Source of the DNA: Plutella xylostella
Lineage: Eukaryota; Arthropoda; Insecta; Lepidoptera; Plutellidae
DNA length: 64,000 nt
Assembly: GCF_932276165.1 (NCBI RefSeq)
Contig: NC_064009.1
Location: forward strand, 8,928,001 to 8,992,000
Direction of reading: 5' to 3'
In this document: positions 1-10,232 of the stretch, in pieces
Position numbering within the stretch: position 1 is the first letter of the stretch
Layout: each line of letters starts with the position of its first letter
Translations under genes and position numbers: made by a program
The notes under the pieces: model-generated
What the model saw: only the letters and a program-made list of their open reading frames with translations
What the model was told of the DNA's origin: nothing
Database searches by the model: none

Positions 1-3
1 ACA

Positions 4-1143
4 ATGAGCGCGCCCAACCCCGCCGGCGGAGCGGTATGCCGCGGCCGCGTCAGCGCTGAGCAACTGGACGTGTTATTGAACTTCATGGAAGAGCATCCGG
101 ACTTCGCGGCCGGCAAGCAGAGCTTCTACTCGCGGTTCAGCTCGAGCAAGCTGTGGCGGCTGCTTGCGGAGCGCATCAACGCCGCCGCCGACGAGTCTGG
201 AGGGACCAAGAAGTCGCCGGATAAGTGGTGTCGGGTGTGTGGCGGTTTTTTAATTTAATTATATTTAACATTCCTCTATACCTAAGAACTATAACATCCC
301 ACTATTCCTTAAGTATTATGACCCCAAAAGGGTTAGACCTCTCCCAAGATGTACCACATGCATACTCTTTGTTCTTGGCATGCCTCTTAACTATTGCTAC
401 AATGTATCATGTCATGATGTGTGTAAGGGCACATTATAAAAGCTAATTCACTGTAGTTACATATATAAGTCAATAACATAGTGAATTGTAGTTCAACAAA
501 TTTTTATCCTTCCAGTACTGGGCAGACATAAAGTACAAAGCTCGCAAGAAGAGTGCAGCGGCCGGAGCCCTCGGGGAGTTGTCCCACCACGAGGAGCGCC
601 TGCGGGACCTGCTGAAAGCTGCTCCAGATCCTGGTTAGTCATTTTATTATGCAAAATTATGTTGGTACAAAATTTTGATAGCCTCTCAGAATAAAGGTAA
701 ATACTTAACTTATTGTCTCTATAAGATTGTAGGTACTCCAAATTGCACTTGCTAGATGATACTTCAGATTTATACAACAGATTGTCTCTTAAATTCATGC
801 TTCCTTTCCAGCTCCAAACTGCAACAAGAATGCTTCACGCAATAGTCACTCCGACGAAGACCGACGGGCAACACAAGAGGATGAGACCTGGTCTGATGGA
901 GAAGGCATCAGCGAGGCTGCCGGGGTGGCTACTGAGGAGTTACTGGCCGAGGCTGCCATGAGGACAGCCCTGGCTGCGGAGAAGCAGGCCGAGTCGGTGT
1001 CTCAGGCTGTGGAGTTATTGCGAGAGCTGGTGGGTATACTGCGGCCGCGCCCGCCGCCGCCCGCGCCGCCGCAGCCGGAGCCCACCACGCTGATACTGCA
1101 TCAGCATCCGCATGTTCAGCATCAGACGCATCATCGGATGTAG
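4..1143 (+). CDS. Myb/SANT-like DNA-binding domain protein, 3 exons
   Basis: Exons 4-234, 516-633 and 812-1143 join with GT-AG boundaries in phases 0 and 1 to give a 226-residue protein. The start is the ATG at 4, so the promoter is outside the window. Residues about 14-95 resemble the Myb/SANT-like (zeste-type) DNA-binding domain common in insects: the run begins RVSAEQLDVLLNFMEEHPDF and carries the KLWRLLAERINA helix, then the KSPDKWCR|YWADIKYKARKKSA trihelix-like end, which is completed only by splicing exon 1 to exon 2. The C-terminal part is low complexity: an acidic stretch (DEDRRATQEDETWSDGEG), an alanine/glutamate helix, a proline-rich run and a His-rich end. The role is presumably nuclear DNA binding, perhaps as a TE-derived or zeste-like regulator. 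Domain family is well supported, the specific function is unknown. Confidence 0.8.
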
Positions 1144-1737
1144 GGGTCATTGACATGGATTGTTTGTGGTAGTCAGAAGAATTATGGAATTGAATTTAAA
1201 GTTGGCTTATTGATTGTGGGACTTTTGAATGTAGTGCAAATAAATAATAATTGACTACTGCCATGTTTATTGTTGTGTAATGAAGAAAATGCCTTGAATT
1301 TAGAAATAAGTTGAAAATTTTAATTGCTATTTTGCTATACTAGGCTTGTTAGTTTTTATTTTGTAAATAATTCCCATACATATTATTGTAATCAGTATTT
1401 TTATAATCGATCGTAAGAATAAAACAACTTATAAAATTATTTTCATGATTTTATTATAACAACTTAAGTTTATACCTACTATAACATAATAAAAATATTT
1501 TTATTTACATTGATAAATTAACACCACTGCTTTGCAAATAAATCAAGTGATTCAGTAAAAAGATAAACAACAGTTGCTTAGCTTTCCACAATATTCTCTA
1601 TATTTGACTTAGCTGCTCAGCATTTGTACAAACATACACTGTGTACTCCAAAATTCACTTTGACATTCATTGCACTCGTCATTTCTCTAACACGTCTAAA
1701 TACATAACACCTTATTTTGCATTAGTGTCTTACACAC
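1144..1737. other. 3' UTR and convergent intergenic stretch
   Basis: AT-rich DNA between the stop codon of the Myb/SANT-like gene and the 3' end of WARS2, which converges on it. Candidate polyadenylation signals AATAAA lie at 1239-1244 and 1418-1423 for the plus-strand gene. No further coding exon seen. Confidence 0.5.
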
Positions 1738-1925
1738 ACCCATCCTGACATCCCTTAGCAGCGACAAAGGGCTTTGAGAAGATTTCTCCATCCAACTCGA
1801 TCTTGGGCAGCGGCTGCGAGATCTTCCCACTCCGTCCCCACAACCTTTGCCTCACTCTCCACAGAACGTCGCCAGGTTGGTTTTTGGGCGGCCTCTTTTA
1901 GGCCTTCCAGGTGGCTGCCAGGTGA
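1738..1925 (-). mobile_element. 3' end fragment of a non-LTR retrotransposon
   Basis: On the minus strand this reads GRPKRGRPK, then after a one-base frameshift TWRRSVESEAKVVGTEWEDL and AAAAQDRVGWRNLLKALC, followed by a stop. This is the characteristic C-terminal tail of insect LINE reverse transcriptases (compare the same GRPKTTWRR tail in the element at 8753-9720). It is dead: truncated and frameshifted. It lies just downstream of the WARS2 stop codon, possibly in its 3' UTR. Confidence 0.6.
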
Positions 1926-1948
1926 GAACGTTAATGTCTTAGTACTCT

Positions 1949-4900
1949 TTAAATCCTAGTACGCAGCTCTCTAACCAGATCCGGCTTCGCCACATCCAAC
2001 CCGGCCGCACTGGCGACTTCCTCCCACGTATCATCGGCGATGCGCCGCGCGCGCGCCGCCCCGTCGCGTAACACTTCGCGGACGAACGCGGGGCGCGCGC
2101 GGAGTTGCGCGGCGCGCTCGCGGACTGGAGCCAGCTCCTCGCATAGCGCTGCGGCTACCACCTGCGGAGAGATGATTAATTAGTTGTCTTAAAATGAAGC
2201 TTTAAATAGACCCGAGGAAACAGGCCTATAAAGTCGAAGCTGCATTGAGTTCCTGAAAATATGGCACAGAGAGGAGTGATTGAGGGCCCAACATGACGTA
2301 CAAAGCCGACTAATGCTATACAGGGTGTTGCAAAATGGGTATACTAAGCCGAAACCTACATGTGCAGCATGGTATATCTAAGCCTGAAACTGAAATCTGA
2401 ATTTGAAAATTCGCGAAAAAAAATCATTTTCCATAGAAACTTTGTTGATTACGTGACTTTTTACTATGGAAAAAAAAATAATCGCGAATTTCCAAATTCT
2501 GATTTCAGTTTCGGGCTTAGATATACCATGCTGCACATGTAGGTTTCGGCTTATTATACCAATTTTGCAACACCCTGTATTATATTCACACATGAGTGCC
2601 TGCGTAGGAAGAACTTTAACCTCTAGACTAGGTAGTAAGATCTGTCTGTATATTCATCATCATCGTCCTCATATGCCTTATTTTATTATTTTTCCTGTTT
2701 AAGCTAAAGTCAGTTTCACATAAGCTCACTCCGGGGGTATAACCACAATGCTTTGTGGGTAAAACAATAGATCCTGTCATTGTATTTGTCTTTACTGGTC
2801 TTCATATAGTTCAATATAAGTACATTACCTTTTTGTAGTCGGCGGTGGTGAGGTGGTCACACTCGGCGACGGCCTCCTCGGGCAGCATGTCGGCCGCGAG
2901 GCAGTGCAGCCGCACCAGGTTCGACACGCCGGGCCGGGCGTCCGGGGAGTACGTCACCTGGGGATGATAACCACATTAATGTTAAACTCTTTTAGATATG
3001 AACAAATGGGAGATGGCTGGTGACGTTCAACTGTTCCTTATTTCCGGCGCACGCTTTCACAACGTACTCATAACACGATGAGTGCTATCAGGCGGAGGTC
3101 GGGTAGAAGAGACGACTGCATTGCAGTGTTAGTGTAGTAGGTATAGACCCACTCGGCAACGGGGATGTATGAAAAGTACCTGTCTCTGACTATAAAACGA
3201 AAGACAAACAGAGTTACTGATCAATCACAATACCATTATGATAATCGATAGACTGTGGTATGTGGCACACCATATTATTTATTATTATTATACCAAACTA
3301 TCATCTTCTACGATCCTCTCACCTGTGGTGTGAAGTCGGTGACCGCCTTCCGTATCTTGAGGTGGATCTGCTCATCAGAGTCGGTGAGCAGGATCCGGGA
3401 CTTCTCGTTCGGCTCAGACTTGGACATCTTCTTGGTCGGGTCCCGCAGGCTTCTGATGCGATCGCTGCCGTCCTCTGCAAAAGAAAAACTAAATTAACAC
3501 CAATCGAATTCGGATTGGAGTTTGCTCTCAAATGAAGGAGCTGGTAAACTAATACTCATAACTCACATCTTTCATAGGCACGTGGAATTTAGTCTAATCT
3601 AGCGATAACTGAGTGCACAATAAGTCTACACAGACTAATTGAATAGACTCATATCAAGGCGATGAAAGGAAAATTCTGAGAATACATATCACAATAAGCA
3701 GCTGAACAGCTTTGAATAAAAATCTAACTAACATACCAGGTAACACAGCCACAGGTGCAGGGAACAAGTTCGCCCCGAGGCGGTGGTTGGCAGTCCTGGC
3801 CAACAGCGCGCTCAGCTGCACGTGCTGCAGCTGGGACCTCCGACACGGGATGTTGTTTCACTAACGTAGGCACGAGGAATTTAGTCTTATACCAGCGATT
3901 TGGCAGATTGCACAATCTACACAGACTAGTGCATTACGCAAAAACCAAGATGGCGGTGTATAAAACAAAAAACAAAATGGCGGCGGAAAATATAAGATGT
4001 ACAAAAAACAATGCGATAAAAGGAAGATACTGAGAATACATATCACAATAAGCAGCTGAACAGCTGTGGATAAAAATCTAACAAACATACCCGGTAGTAC
4101 AGCCACAGGTGCGGGGAACAAGTGCGCCCCGAGGCGGTGGTTAGCAGTCCTGGCTAACAGCGCGCTCAGCTGCACGTGTTGTAACTGGTCGGCGCCGGCG
4201 GGCACGAGGCGAGCTCGGTACAGCAGGATGTCAGCCGCTTGCAGGACGGGGTAGAGGAGCGAGCCCGCTGTTATGTCTGCGCCGCCTGGGGGAATAAAGG
4301 GGGTTACTAAATATTAAATATATATCACGTCAATATCACGTCGTAATATATCACGTCAAATAAATAATGTAAATGTTAGGGCGTCCCCTGCAGGCGACGC
4401 GCAGGTGCAGCACCCGGCGCCTGTGAGAAGTGGACTAGGGTTGTCGCACCACCCTGGGCGGGGGCGACGTAAGAAGCGAGTCCAGGTCAGGAGGCTACGA
4501 ATAGGGAGCTGGAATGTAGGCACGATGACAGGAAGAGGAGCAGAGCTTGCAAACATACTACAGAAGAGGAGAATTAACATCGCGTGCCTACAGGAGACGA
4601 AATGGAAAGGAACGAAGGCGAGAGAGTTGTCGGATGGATACAAGTTCTTCTACTGCGGGAAAGACGGGAAGAGAAACGGGGTGGGAATTGTGTTGGATAA
4701 GGATTTAAAGAATAATATAATAGAAATTAATAGAGTCAGTGATAGAATAATTTACATAAGGATTTTACTGGGCGACCTGGCGTTGACTATTATGAGCGTA
4801 TATGCACCCCAAGCTGGATGTGATGAAAGGATAAAGGAAAAGTTCTGGGAAGAATTTGATACCACCTTAATGAATGTACCCTCTGATGATCAGCTGGTTA

Positions 4901-7900
4901 TAGGAGGCGACTTCAATGGGCATGTTGGCAAGAATAACCATGACTACGAACGCGTACATGGAGGTAAAGGATTTGGCAGTAGAAATTTTGAAGGGGAGTG
5001 CATATTAGAAATGGCTACAGCATTTGAGTTGGCTCTGGTTAACACTTACTTTCAAAAGAAAGATGAACACCTTATAACTTATAAAAGTGGTCAACATGCA
5101 ACACAGATAGACTACATGTTAACCAGACGAACTGATATTAAAAAAGTCAAGGATTGTAAAGTTATACCCGGGGAGCCTCTAACTAGTCAACATAGATTAT
5201 TAGTCGTAGAATTAGATATTGATCTCAATAGAATTAATTATAGGCAAAAACATGTACCAAAGACCAAATGGTGGCTACTGCAAAATGAAAATTTTGCAGC
5301 AGATTTTAAAGATAGAATAGTAAGAAAAATTAGAGAAGTAGAATTTAATGAGAACATAACTGTGGATGATGATTGGAATGTCATCGCCAATACCATAAGA
5401 GAATCGGCAAAGACTGTACTGGGAGAGACAAAAGGAGTCAAGAAGATAGAAAAGGAAACATGGTGGTGGAATGCAGAAGTACAGAGGGCCTTGAAAGACA
5501 AAAAGAATGCATTTAAAAATTGGCAAGAAGAACTAACAGATGACCAATTAAGAGCAGAGAAAAGGCAAATATATCAGCTTATGAAGAAGAAGTCTAAAAC
5601 ATCTGTGGCGATTGCAAGGTCCCAAGTACAAGAAGAACTGTATAAACAACTTGAAAAGCCGGAAGGACAGAAAGCGCTATTTAGATTAGCGCGTAATAGG
5701 GAAAGAAATGCAAAAGATATGATTCAGATACGATGTATGAAAGATGAGAATGGAAGAGTATTAACAAAAGATGAAGAAATAAAGGTGAGATGGAAGAATT
5801 ATTTTGAACAATTGCTGAATGTAGAGAATGATAGAGTTGGTTTACCGGAACCGCAGGGCCTTAATTTAGGAATGGTAGATAAGATTAATGAATGGGAAGT
5901 CAAGCTTGCATTACGAAAAATAGGAAATGGGAAGGCTGTTGGCCCAGATAACATACCTGTAGAAGTTTGGAAATTATTGGGAGATGATGGTATTTATTGG
6001 TTGACCTATCTTTTCAATAAAATCTTCGCAGAGGAGTCAATACCAACTGATTGGAGAGGGAGTTATCTGGTGCCAATTTATAAGGAGAAAGGAGATATTC
6101 AAGATTGCGGAAATTACAGGGGAATTAAGTTGATGGCACACACGATGAAATTGTATGAGAAGGTTATCGAAAGTAGGATTAGGAGGGAGTCGACAGTGTC
6201 GGCAAACCAGTTTGGCTTCATGCCTGGAAGGAGTACAACGGACGCCATATTCGCAGTGAGTCAATTGATGGAAAAGTTTCGAGCTGTACAAAGAAACCTG
6301 CATATGGTGTTCATTGACCTTGAGAAGGCTTACGATCGAGTCCCGAGAGACCTGTTGTGGCGGTGCTTGCAGAACAAGGGTGTACCCGTAAAGTACATAA
6401 GTATTGTTCAGGACATGTACGCAGGTGCCAACACGCAGGTCCGCACCGCAGTCGGGGTCACCGACAGGTTCGAGGTCAGAGTAGGCGTGCACCAGGGTTC
6501 ATCCCTGAGTCCATACCTATTTTTATTGGTAATGGATGCATTAACATCTGCAATTCAGAAGGAGGCGCCCTGGTGCATGCTCTTTGCAGACGACATCGTG
6601 CTTGTCGATGAGAGTGGGGATGAATTACAGGTGCAACTGAACCAGTGGCGAGATACCCTAGAGAGTGTGGGATTGAGACTGAGTAGGACCAAAACAGAAT
6701 ATATGTTCTGTCAATTCGGAGGGCCTACTTCAGCTGCGTCGATATCTCTGGGTACCTCGCCACTGACAGTAGGTGAGGATTTCCGATACCTCGGCTCCCT
6801 TCTACAGAGTGATGGAAGTATTGACAGGGATGTGACGAGACGAATGAATGCAGGATGGATGAAATGGAAACAACTCACCGGCACGACGTGTGATCGCAAG
6901 ATGCCAATTAAGATCAAAGGCAAAATATATAAAAGCGTCATAAGGCCGGTGATGTTGTATGGGGCTGAGTGCTGGGCAACCAAAGTATGCGATGAGAAAA
7001 GGATGCATGTGACAGAGATGCGAATGTTGAGATGGATGTGTGGTGTTACAAGAAAAGATAGAATACGAAATGAGTATATAAGGGGAAGTATGAAAGTGGC
7101 TCCTATAGTGGAGAAGATGAAAAGCCATCGTCTTTCTTGGTTTGGGCATGTCATGAGAAGAGAAGATGATTATGTGACAAAGAAAGTGTTGGAAATGAGA
7201 CCCGAAGGAAGGCGCAAGAGAGGAAGACCAAGAAAGACGTGGCTTGATTGCGTGAAAGAAAATATGAGAGAGTGTAGAGTGAATGAGGATATGACAGAGG
7301 ATAGGGTAAAATGGCGTGACATGACCAACAAAGCCGACCCTAAATAAGGATAAGGCAAGGAAGAAGAAGAAGACTAAATATTAAATATGTAGTTGTTAAA
7401 ATTAAAAAAAAATGTTTTAAGATTGTAGTCAATTTAAGTTTTATTAGGCATGTTTAAAATGTAAAAAGTGTTTCTTTAGACTTGGCTATGTGTATGTTAT
7501 GTTGTATATATTGTGTTGGTTAATAAAAAAATTGAGTTTTGCAAATGCAGGAAATAGTAAGATAGTGATTTGGGCTGATTTTTTTATGATTAAATACATA
7601 AAAGTTATCTGGGGCTTTCCCCAGATAACGCTGATTCTGTAGCATCTGAATTGTTGTTTTAGATTGTGATGATGATGATGAATTTTATAACTCAATTATT
7701 ATTTATCTGGCTATCTAAAAATCAGCCATTACCATTACTATTGTATTAAAGTACTGTAGTATATGAAAATTGATAAACCTAAATACAATATAATTAACCC
7801 TAATGTGTTACTTTTGATCCTGGAAATGGCAATGTGTGGAAAGCCTATCAAATAAAATTATTATTACCAGCAGCAACCCTCTCCTTGTACTGTGGCAAGT

Positions 7901-9834
7901 GGTGCAGCCGAGCCTGTGTGGCCAGGCAGGTGAGCAGCCAGCACAACTCTGCGTGCCGCGGGACGGCCGACTGCACCCACAGGGTGGTCTGTTCCGGGTC
8001 CAGCCCGGCCGCTAGCAGGATTGTTGCTGCTTCTAGTACATTGTCGCTTAGGAGTTGACCATCCTGTAATGTGTAATGTGTGTGTATGATTAATGTGTAA
8101 ACCATAATATTAATTTATAATAATATTTTACATTAGGTCATAAGTATAATATCACTCGGGACACCTTTTGTAGCACTCCATGGGTGACACCAATGTTCAG
8201 CAGTGGAGGATTACTAACTCACGCTGATGCTATTATACAAAATAGCCGTAGAATGTATCTGCTCAGAAAGTTTGACTGACAGGCAAGAATTAGTAAAAAT
8301 TCTATTGGAGTCATCTATATCAGTATAATCCAGCTAGGTATATTTTTATATATTCCTGAACATCGTACCTGTTGTGTAGTGAGTGTGTGCATATCAGCAA
8401 TGAAGACCATCAGGTCCTCTTTCTTCTCCTGCAGCTTGACGCAGGGCTTCACCACCGCGAAGTAGTTCCCCACATGCAGGGCGCCCGTCGGCTGCAGGCC
8501 TGATATGTAGCGGCGGCCCCATTTAGCGTCTTGATCCTTTTCAGTGCTTTGGGAGTCTTCAGTACTGTTGGCTGTCTGAAAATAATAATTTTGTTATTTT
8601 CAAGAACAGAATACTTATGAATAGCAAACAGTGGCGGGACTTTATAAAACAATGTTTTAATAGCTTAAAACCCTGCAACAGTAAGTACTGGTGAAAAATT
8701 ATTAGGATTGATACTCATTTATAGGTTCATCATCAGGTCCTGGGATCCCTAATCAGGGACATAGGGCTCGAAGTGTAGATTTCCACTTTGACCGGTCCTG
8801 TGCCACGCCTTCGACTTCGTGCCAGCTCATGCCGAGGGCGGCTGCCTCCTGCACGACAGTGCGACGCCACGTGGTTTTTGGCCGTCCCCTCTTTCGCTTG
8901 CCAGATGCAGCCCACTTTGTCAGGGCGATTTTGGGTGGATGGTCTTCGGATCTCCGCAGCGTATGGCCAATCCAGCTCCACTTCTTAAGCCGGATTTCCG
9001 AGTCAATTCTCCTCTGGTTGGTCAGTCTCCATAACTCCGTATTCGAGATGGTTCGCGGCCAGAATACCTTTAGTATCTGTCTAAGGCATTTGTTGACAAA
9101 CACTTGTAGCCTTCTTGTTAGGTCATCTCTTACGAACCACGTTTCGCAACCATATAAGAGTACTGACTTGACGTTTGACTCGAAAATCCGAACTTTAGTG
9201 CGGCGAGCGATGACGGAGGAGTCCCAGACGGGCTTGAGCTGCGCAAAGGCTGACCGGGCCTTGTTGATGCGGGCGTCGATGTCGGCCTCGGTTCCGCCGT
9301 GTGGGTCCACGACGCTGCCGAGGTACGTGAATTTGTTCACTCTCTCCACCGCCTCCCCGTTTACATGCACGGCGCAATCATCCGACGTGTTGAGGCGCAT
9401 CTCTTTAGTTTTGGAGCAGTTTATGCGTAGTCCATCCTTTTCTGCTTCTCTGGCGAGGTCGTCAATTTTGGACTGCAGGTGTTGGCGTTTAGTCGATAGC
9501 AGACAAAGATCGTCTGCAAAGTCGATGTCCTCTAATTGCTGTTCCTGTGTCCATGGCAGACCTCTCTGCGATTCGCATGTGGCTCTACGCATTACGTCGT
9601 CTAGAACCGTTATAAAGAGGAGGGGTGATAGTAAACAGCCTTGTTTGACGCCCGCGGTGACAGGTATAGGTTCAGTGAGCTCGCCACAGTGCAGAACTCT
9701 GCATGAGGAACCTGTGTATAGGTTAGATAAAATAAATTACTAACTTGAGATGCGAATCGGGAACTTATGTAAGATTTTGGCTGTAAATTGAGACACTTTT
9801 TGCAACGATATAAACTACGCGCAATCAAACTCAT
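1949..9834 (-). CDS. WARS2: Tryptophanyl-tRNA synthetase, mitochondrial (7 exons)
   Basis: Exons, in transcript order on the minus strand: 9834-9745, 8575-8369, 8063-7868, 4285-4091, 3474-3323, 2957-2829, 2161-1949. All boundaries are GT-AG with matching phases, giving 393 residues. It charges mitochondrial tRNA-Trp. Exon 1 encodes a basic, Ser/Arg-rich start (MSLIARSLYRCKKCLNLQPK) that looks like a mitochondrial targeting sequence. Exon 2 carries SGLQPTGALHVGN with the class I HIGH-equivalent HVGN at residues 64-67. Exon 4 has the LLYPVLQAADILLYRA segment and GADQLQHVQL. Exon 5 has KKMSKSEP with KMSKS at 245-249. Exons 6-7 form the anticodon-binding helical end. The start is the ATG at 9834. 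It is head-to-head with the RTN4IP1-like gene. Introns 1 and 3 contain retrotransposons. The 3' half of exon 4 is duplicated at 3739-3845. Confidence 0.93.
2321..2577. mobile_element. 257-bp near-palindromic MITE with TA target duplication
   Basis: The left arm starts CAGGGTGTTGCAAAAT and the right end is its reverse complement (ATTTTGCAACACCCTG). Arms of about 95 bp match with only a few differences, and a short unique centre remains. TA flanks both ends (2319-2320 and 2578-2579), fitting a Tc1/mariner-type target duplication. It sits in WARS2 intron 6 (between exons ending at 2829 and starting at 2161). Confidence 0.75.
2641..2828. other. WARS2 intron 6 remainder
   Basis: AT-rich intron sequence. 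No gene or repeat recognised. Confidence 0.3.
3573..3845 (-). repeat. Partial tandem duplicate of WARS2 exon 4 and its intron
   Basis: The segment at about 3663-3843 repeats 4025-4187 (offset about 350-360 bp), and weaker similarity extends from about 3573 (compare 3866 onward). On the minus strand it encodes QLQHVQLSALLARTANHRLG and ends FPAPVAVLPG with the same GTATGTT donor, so the 3' half of exon 4 is copied in frame. There is no acceptor at its upstream edge, so it should be skipped. Differences from the real exon are few (for example His to Asn after LGA). Confidence 0.8.
4322..7372 (+). mobile_element. RTE-type non-LTR retrotransposon, apparently full coding length
   Basis: The element is bounded by a perfect 16-bp direct repeat ACTAAATATTAAATAT at 4306-4321 and 7373-7388, read as the target-site duplication. 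It ends in a short GAA-rich tail, as RTE elements do. It carries one long open frame (next entry) and lies antisense to WARS2 within its intron 3. The uninterrupted frame and perfect duplication suggest a young insertion. The extreme 5' part holds three copies of ATATCACGTC. Confidence 0.88.
4405..7347 (+). CDS. APE endonuclease-reverse transcriptase of RTE-type element
   Basis: A 980-codon open frame. The N-terminal apurinic-type endonuclease spans about residues 30-260: IGSWNVGTM, CLQETKWKG, IGGDFNGHVG, TQIDYMLTRR and TSQHRLL. The reverse transcriptase spans about 500-770: SYLVPIYKEKGD, NYRGIKLM, ANQFGFMPGRSTTDAI, FIDLEKAYDRVP, GVHQGSSLSPYLF and LFADDIVLV with the catalytic FADD box. A C-terminal basic end RRKRGRPRKTWLDCV follows. 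No in-frame ATG precedes the endonuclease: position 4405 is GTG, the frame stays open upstream across the short 5' region, and the first ATG lies inside the endonuclease (GTMTGRG). Start is therefore uncertain. No stop or frameshift is seen. Confidence 0.9.
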   Translation: MQHPAPVRSGLGLSHHPGRGRRKKRVQVRRLRIGSWNVGTMTGRGAELANILQKRRINIACLQETKWKGTKARELSDGYKFFYCGKDGKRNGVGIVLDKDLKNNIIEINRVSDRIIYIRILLGDLALTIMSVYAPQAGCDERIKEKFWEEFDTTLMNVPSDDQLVIGGDFNGHVGKNNHDYERVHGGKGFGSRNFEGECILEMATAFELALVNTYFQKKDEHLITYKSGQHATQIDYMLTRRTDIKKVKDCKVIPGEPLTSQHRLLVVELDIDLNRINYRQKHVPKTKWWLLQNENFAADFKDRIVRKIREVEFNENITVDDDWNVIANTIRESAKTVLGETKGVKKIEKETWWWNAEVQRALKDKKNAFKNWQEELTDDQLRAEKRQIYQLMKKKSKTSVAIARSQVQEELYKQLEKPEGQKALFRLARNRERNAKDMIQIRCMKDENGRVLTKDEEIKVRWKNYFEQLLNVENDRVGLPEPQGLNLGMVDKINEWEVKLALRKIGNGKAVGPDNIPVEVWKLLGDDGIYWLTYLFNKIFAEESIPTDWRGSYLVPIYKEKGDIQDCGNYRGIKLMAHTMKLYEKVIESRIRRESTVSANQFGFMPGRSTTDAIFAVSQLMEKFRAVQRNLHMVFIDLEKAYDRVPRDLLWRCLQNKGVPVKYISIVQDMYAGANTQVRTAVGVTDRFEVRVGVHQGSSLSPYLFLLVMDALTSAIQKEAPWCMLFADDIVLVDESGDELQVQLNQWRDTLESVGLRLSRTKTEYMFCQFGGPTSAASISLGTSPLTVGEDFRYLGSLLQSDGSIDRDVTRRMNAGWMKWKQLTGTTCDRKMPIKIKGKIYKSVIRPVMLYGAECWATKVCDEKRMHVTEMRMLRWMCGVTRKDRIRNEYIRGSMKVAPIVEKMKSHRLSWFGHVMRREDDYVTKKVLEMRPEGRRKRGRPRKTWLDCVKENMRECRVNEDMTEDRVKWRDMTNKADPK
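7604..7629. repeat. Perfect 11-bp stem hairpin
   Basis: GTTATCTGGGG, a 4-base CTTT loop, then CCCCAGATAAC. It lies in WARS2 intron 3 downstream of the RTE element. The role is unknown and it may be part of a degraded element. Confidence 0.6.
8720..9725 (-). mobile_element. 5'-truncated non-LTR retrotransposon (RT C-terminal half)
   Basis: Minus strand. The frame begins inside the reverse transcriptase at about 9715 (PVTAGVKQGCLLSPLLF), continues through IDFADDLCLLS, the thumb region NKFTYLGSVVD, SVLLYGCETW and the tail KRGRPKTTWRR, and stops at 8753. The piece 9592-8753 alone is 279 codons without a stop. The endonuclease and first RT motifs are missing. The clade is uncertain (RTE- or CR1-like). 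It inserted in WARS2 intron 1 in the same direction as the gene, ending about 20 bp from the exon 1 splice donor at 9745. Confidence 0.82.
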
Positions 9835-10232
9835 ATCGGTAAAATAATTTATTTAGTTTTGTCTCAGTTTTGTGATAAAATATTTCTGATTTGAATTTTG
9901 TGTCAAAGTTTGTGATGATAGCGTTCATGTAGGATGAAACAATAAAATTTGTATGGAAAATCTACTCTGTGATTTGGCCTGACTTACAAAGTGCAAGTGA
10001 TTAGAAATTACCATAAACAATAAACTGACCACTTCACCTCTGCACTAGCCAGGACAACCATATTTTTTTATAATAGCAACTCTGCTCGTCACTATTTTCA
10101 TTCATTCATTTCATTCAATCATTCAATATATTCATTATTTCATTCATTTCTACAGCTGATATTTGTTTGTATTCGCAATTTTTTTAATATTCTTATTTTC
10201 CACATTATTGTAACGAATCCAGCATATAAACA
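9835..10232. promoter_or_regulatory. Presumed bidirectional promoter WARS2 / RTN4IP1
   Basis: Only 398 bp separate the start codons of two divergent genes for mitochondrial proteins, so both promoters and 5' UTRs must lie here. The stretch is AT-rich, with repeated TTCATTCA units at about 10098-10150. No TATA box or transcription start was identified with confidence. Confidence 0.55.

Noticed and set aside
8829..9743. Plus-strand open frame of 304 codons
   Set aside because: It is the antisense shadow of the LINE reverse transcriptase on the minus strand, which shows real RT motifs.
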